Positions 61,909 through 64,000 of a DNA stretch of 64,000 nt are shown here, in pieces. Position 1 is the stretch's first letter, and each line of letters opens with the position of its first letter. The notes beneath the pieces were generated by a model. That model made no database searches. It was given only the letters and a program-made list of their open reading frames with translations, and was not told where the DNA came from. A program made the position numbers and the translations under genes. The stretch comes from Bacteroidales bacterium (GTDB lineage: Bacteria; Bacteroidota; Bacteroidia; Bacteroidales; WCHB1-69), in assembly GCA_017540505.1 (NCBI GenBank), contig JAFYAW010000030.1, forward strand, positions 62,001-126,000, in the 5' to 3' direction.

Positions 61909-62733
61909 TTACAGTATCTTCTCCGCCGGCAGTTCCAATTTCGAGAACGCGAAGAGCCTCTTGCCCAAATCCTTCAATGAAGCCCCGAGGTGAAACACGG
62001 TGCCGTCGATGATCAGGAATCTGTCATGGAAATCCGGTCGTTCCTGCACCTCGATGGGCGGGTACTGCTGGCGGTGCCGTTCCAGGTCCAAGCGTAGCGT
62101 CTCCGTAAATTTCCTCGTCACAATCATGGCATGGACATTCTCCTTCCGTTTTGACAGCATCAGCAATACGGATTCATCGATGTAGTTGTCAATCAGCACG
62201 ATGCTTTCCTTGGCGGATTTGATCAAATCCGAGGCAAACGTATAGGCATCGAAAATTTGTCCTTCGTAGAAAACTCCTTCAACGGGTGGCAGGGCTGTGC
62301 GCACGAAGAAATCGATTTTCTTTTCTGCATCGTGCATCCGATGCTCAAGTTTCTCGATTCGCTGACAAATAGTGTGTCTGTGCAGCAAATGGTCTTTCAG
62401 TACCATATTTGCCCACTGACGGAACCGTGTCCCTTGAATGCTTTTCACACGATACCCGACAGATATTATAACATCCAAGTTGAAGTATTCTATATTTCGT
62501 AAAACACTTCGACCATGCTCTGTTTGAACTGTTGCAAAATTTGCAACAGTTGGTTCTCGTTGCAATTCCATTTCCAGATAGATGTTTCGTATGTGTCTGG
62601 ATATTACAGATTTGTCTCTTCCGAACAATATGTCCATTTGATTTAGGTTCAGCCACACCGTCTCGTTCTCCATCCGCACCTCCAACCGTATCGAATTGTC
62701 CGGCTGGTATAATATGATCTCCCCTGCATTCAT
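61909..62733 (-). CDS. RhuM-family protein with PLD-like C-terminal domain
   Basis: A 274-residue protein. ATG 62733 (MNAGEIILYQPDNS) is preferred to the upstream TTG at 62763, because the latter lies inside the -7 box. The RhuM domain includes WLNLNQMDILFGRDKSVISRHIRNIY, VQTEHGRSVLRNIEYFNLDVIISVGYRV and RFRQWANMVLKDHLL. A helical linker follows, and then the PLD-like domain from GVFYEGQIF (about residue 153), with FHDRFLIIDGTVFHLGASL. The RhuM part differs from the ORF6N part of the gene at 60017, whereas the C-terminal domain is almost the same. The function is unknown. Confidence 0.8.
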   Translation of the reverse strand: MNAGEIILYQPDNSIRLEVRMENETVWLNLNQMDILFGRDKSVISRHIRNIYLEMELQREPTVANFATVQTEHGRSVLRNIEYFNLDVIISVGYRVKSIQGTRFRQWANMVLKDHLLHRHTICQRIEKLEHRMHDAEKKIDFFVRTALPPVEGVFYEGQIFDAYTFASDLIKSAKESIVLIDNYIDESVLLMLSKRKENVHAMIVTRKFTETLRLDLERHRQQYPPIEVQERPDFHDRFLIIDGTVFHLGASLKDLGKRLFAFSKLELPAEKIL

Positions 62734-62752
62734 TCTCTTATGTTTTAGTTTG

Positions 62753-62760
62753 CAAAAATA
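62753..62760 (-). promoter_or_regulatory. -7 box (TATTTTTG) of the RhuM-PLD gene
   Basis: On the minus strand TATTTTTG followed by 'c', 19 bases before ATG 62733. Divergent from the box at 62831. Confidence 0.6.
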
Positions 62761-62830
62761 CAAATTAATACTATATGATTTTTAAAATTGTAAAGTACTT
62801 TCCGAGTGCAGCAAGTAAACAAAAATTTAG

Positions 62831-62838
62831 TATTTTTG
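62831..62838 (+). promoter_or_regulatory. -7 box (TATTTTTG) before a long leader or RNA gene
   Basis: TATTTTTG followed by 'cggcgg'. The next open gene begins about 300 bases later, which suggests either a very long leader or a non-coding RNA in between. Confidence 0.55.
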
Positions 62839-62843
62839 CGGCG

Positions 62844-63060
62844 GTGTTGCGGGGGGAAATCCGCAGCATTCGGAAAGCGCATTTTCGCTTTGTTCCGTAA
62901 CGTGAAACTCGACACTTCACAAAAGTCAAATCGGGATAATGGGAGAGTGAGTTAGCCTTGTTCGTATTTGTGCCATTTTAGAATTATGGGCGTAGGCTGT
63001 TCTCTATTCTTGTCCGGACGGGGATTTGGATCTTCATAAACGGAACAAAAGAAGATGACA
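62844..63060 (+). ncRNA. Candidate structured RNA with long interrupted hairpin (6S-like?)
   Basis: Downstream of a good -7 box lies about 270 bases with no credible gene. They can fold as one long rod: 62889-62898 pairs with 63040-63049 (TTTGTTCCGT, perfect 10), 62927-62932 with 63023-63028, 62944-62947 with 63002-63005, and 62954-62958 with 62994-62998. A small terminal loop closes the rod, with unpaired bulges between helices. A long hairpin with a central bubble is the shape of 6S RNA, which binds RNA polymerase. Ends are uncertain, and other structured leaders are possible. No tmRNA or RNase P signature was found. Confidence 0.4.
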
Positions 63061-63137
63061 GGTCTCGCTTTCTTGTAATTCGTTTGTTCGCTGGAGGCCT
63101 AAAGCGAAAGTATGGTTTAATACCAAACAAATACAAT

Positions 63138-64000
63138 ATGGGGCTGTTAGATATATTCCAGAAAGGAAAACAAACGTTAACGGAGGTTCAAGAAGAGATT
63201 GACAATTGGAGATCTATCGATTCGGAAGTGCTTCGCGCCATTGCAGAAGAGGATCTTTTTTTAGCCAAAAACCTTTATATACAAAAGACGGGAGCATCAA
63301 GAGTAAGAGCCGCTTTGGTGGTGGAGAGAATTGCCAAGACTGTCTTGAGAGATTATGACCCCTCCCTAAAGGATGATGTGATGGAGGCCATTGCTGACGT
63401 ATGGCCTTATGGAGACTCTTCAATTATAGCTTTTAGACCGGATTCCGCCGGCAAGACTGTACATATCGGAAAGGTATGGATGGATACAGATCTGGAAGGA
63501 AATTACATTTTTCATTCCGATTTTTTTCGGCATGAGAACGAATCCTATCGTGCTATCATAAAGGATGGAGTTATTTATCTAAATGATAACGGCAATGTTT
63601 TTGAAATAGAAGACCTAAAATTGGGAGATATTAATTTTAACACCCAAAATTCAGAGTATATTCGGTATAAAAAGACTCTTGATCGATTTGTGTCGGAAAG
63701 TAGCTATGAAACATTTGAACAAAAGGATCTTGAAAAAGTTAAGAATGGAGAGATGAGCGAAAGGGCTTTAATGGCAGCCGCAACCCGCTATAAATTCACT
63801 TTTAGCAAAGACCATGATGTATGTTGGAATGAAGTGAGGCTGGATTGTTCGGATCATAGATATAATATTGCAGAGATTTTCAATAGAATGTTTTTTATGT
63901 ATTATAAAGGAGATCTTAATACCGAACAAGAAGATCCCGATCATTTTCAAAAATGTCCCTGGAAAATAGAATCGATGTTCGATGCTTTTGATTTTGCAAT
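63138..64000 (+). CDS. Unrecognised protein, 3' partial
   Basis: From ATG 63138 the frame is open through the last base, 287 complete codons (MGLLDIFQKGKQTLTEVQEEI...). The sequence is AT-rich compared with the core of the window. No signal peptide is present. The first 100 residues are helical and rich in charged residues, including KTVLRDYDPSLKDDVMEAIADVWP. Then follows a beta-rich domain (KTVHIGKVWMDTDLEGNYIFHSDFF, AIIKDGVIYLNDNGNVFEIEDL). The end includes HDVCWNEVRLDCSDHRYNIAEIFNRMFFMYYKGDL. No family was recognised. It lies after the possible RNA gene and beside the RhuM-PLD cluster. Confidence 0.55.
   Translation, partial: MGLLDIFQKGKQTLTEVQEEIDNWRSIDSEVLRAIAEEDLFLAKNLYIQKTGASRVRAALVVERIAKTVLRDYDPSLKDDVMEAIADVWPYGDSSIIAFRPDSAGKTVHIGKVWMDTDLEGNYIFHSDFFRHENESYRAIIKDGVIYLNDNGNVFEIEDLKLGDINFNTQNSEYIRYKKTLDRFVSESSYETFEQKDLEKVKNGEMSERALMAAATRYKFTFSKDHDVCWNEVRLDCSDHRYNIAEIFNRMFFMYYKGDLNTEQEDPDHFQKCPWKIESMFDAFDFA

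Noticed and set aside
60984-62733. CRISPR array or tandem short repeats
   Set aside because: The repeats are long gene-sized segments of the shared 3' domain, not short units with spacers.
62844-63060. tmRNA or RNase P RNA
   Set aside because: Neither a tag-peptide frame with a tRNA-like end nor the conserved GAGGAAAGUCC-type core was found.

Overview
The window reads as a chromosomal segment of a gut- or rumen-type member of the Bacteroidales (Bacteroidetes). The main reason is the promoter signature. Many genes are preceded by a box of the form TAnnTTTG, often followed by 'c' or 'cc', 15-30 bases before the start codon, and they lack clear Shine-Dalgarno sequences. The gene content agrees: periplasmic and lipoprotein glycoside hydrolases (GH97, GH29, GH3, GH2), a four-helix-bundle 'suffix' protein, DUF3857, DUF3667, TlpA-like periplasmic thioredoxins and ORF6N/RhuM proteins. 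Most of the sequence looks close to half G+C. Two stretches (about 30.5-33.8 kb and 63.1 kb to the end) are clearly more AT-rich. No rRNA, tRNA, complete insertion sequence or CRISPR array was seen.

Layout. 0-0.55 kb: the end of feoB and a small Cys-rich FeoB-associated protein. 0.7-9.2 kb: a DUF3857 protein, a eukaryotic-type glycogen branching enzyme, a two-enzyme GH29-GH3 fusion and a patatin-like lipase. 9.3-15.8 kb: a four-helix-bundle/zinc-ribbon protein, a GH97 enzyme, two related membrane proteins on either side of a WG-repeat secreted protein, and a toxin-antitoxin pair whose toxin is frameshifted. 15.9-24.7 kb: a galactose locus (galM, galK) interleaved with four paralogous secreted proteins that all begin MPHHR. 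24.9-30.2 kb: an LD-carboxypeptidase/VanX-type fusion, msrA, glyA, a GmhB-like phosphatase and an LpxL/HtrB-like acyltransferase.

30.2-34.0 kb: an AT-rich two-gene island. It holds a membrane-anchored coiled-coil protein ending in a phosphoribosyltransferase domain, overlapping by 4 bases a SIR2-family protein. Diverged inverted copies of a dispersed repeat lie on both sides. This is the best candidate in the window for an undescribed (probably anti-phage) system. 34.6-42.6 kb: nitroreductase, a GH2 beta-mannosidase, then a leftward group of two lipoproteins, a LytTR regulator and a small-membrane-anchored NAGPA-like protein. 42.8-52.2 kb: a cysteine-desulfurase-like enzyme, a DMT transporter, two thioredoxin-like periplasmic proteins, glmM, a DUF3667 protein, an iron-type alcohol dehydrogenase and a hypothetical membrane protein.

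52.4-60.0 kb: a hypothetical secreted protein, then a 3-hydroxyacyl-CoA dehydrogenase/crotonase pair, an RluA-type pseudouridine synthase overlapping panB, and the rightward housekeeping run hpt-adk-dxr-rsgA. 60.0-62.8 kb: three leftward genes that share a nearly identical PLD-like C-terminal domain but carry different N-terminal DNA-binding-type domains; the middle one is broken by a short inverted-repeat element. 62.8-63.1 kb: a promoter followed by a sequence able to form a long interrupted hairpin, perhaps a 6S-like RNA. The window ends inside an unrecognised AT-rich gene that is open to the last base.
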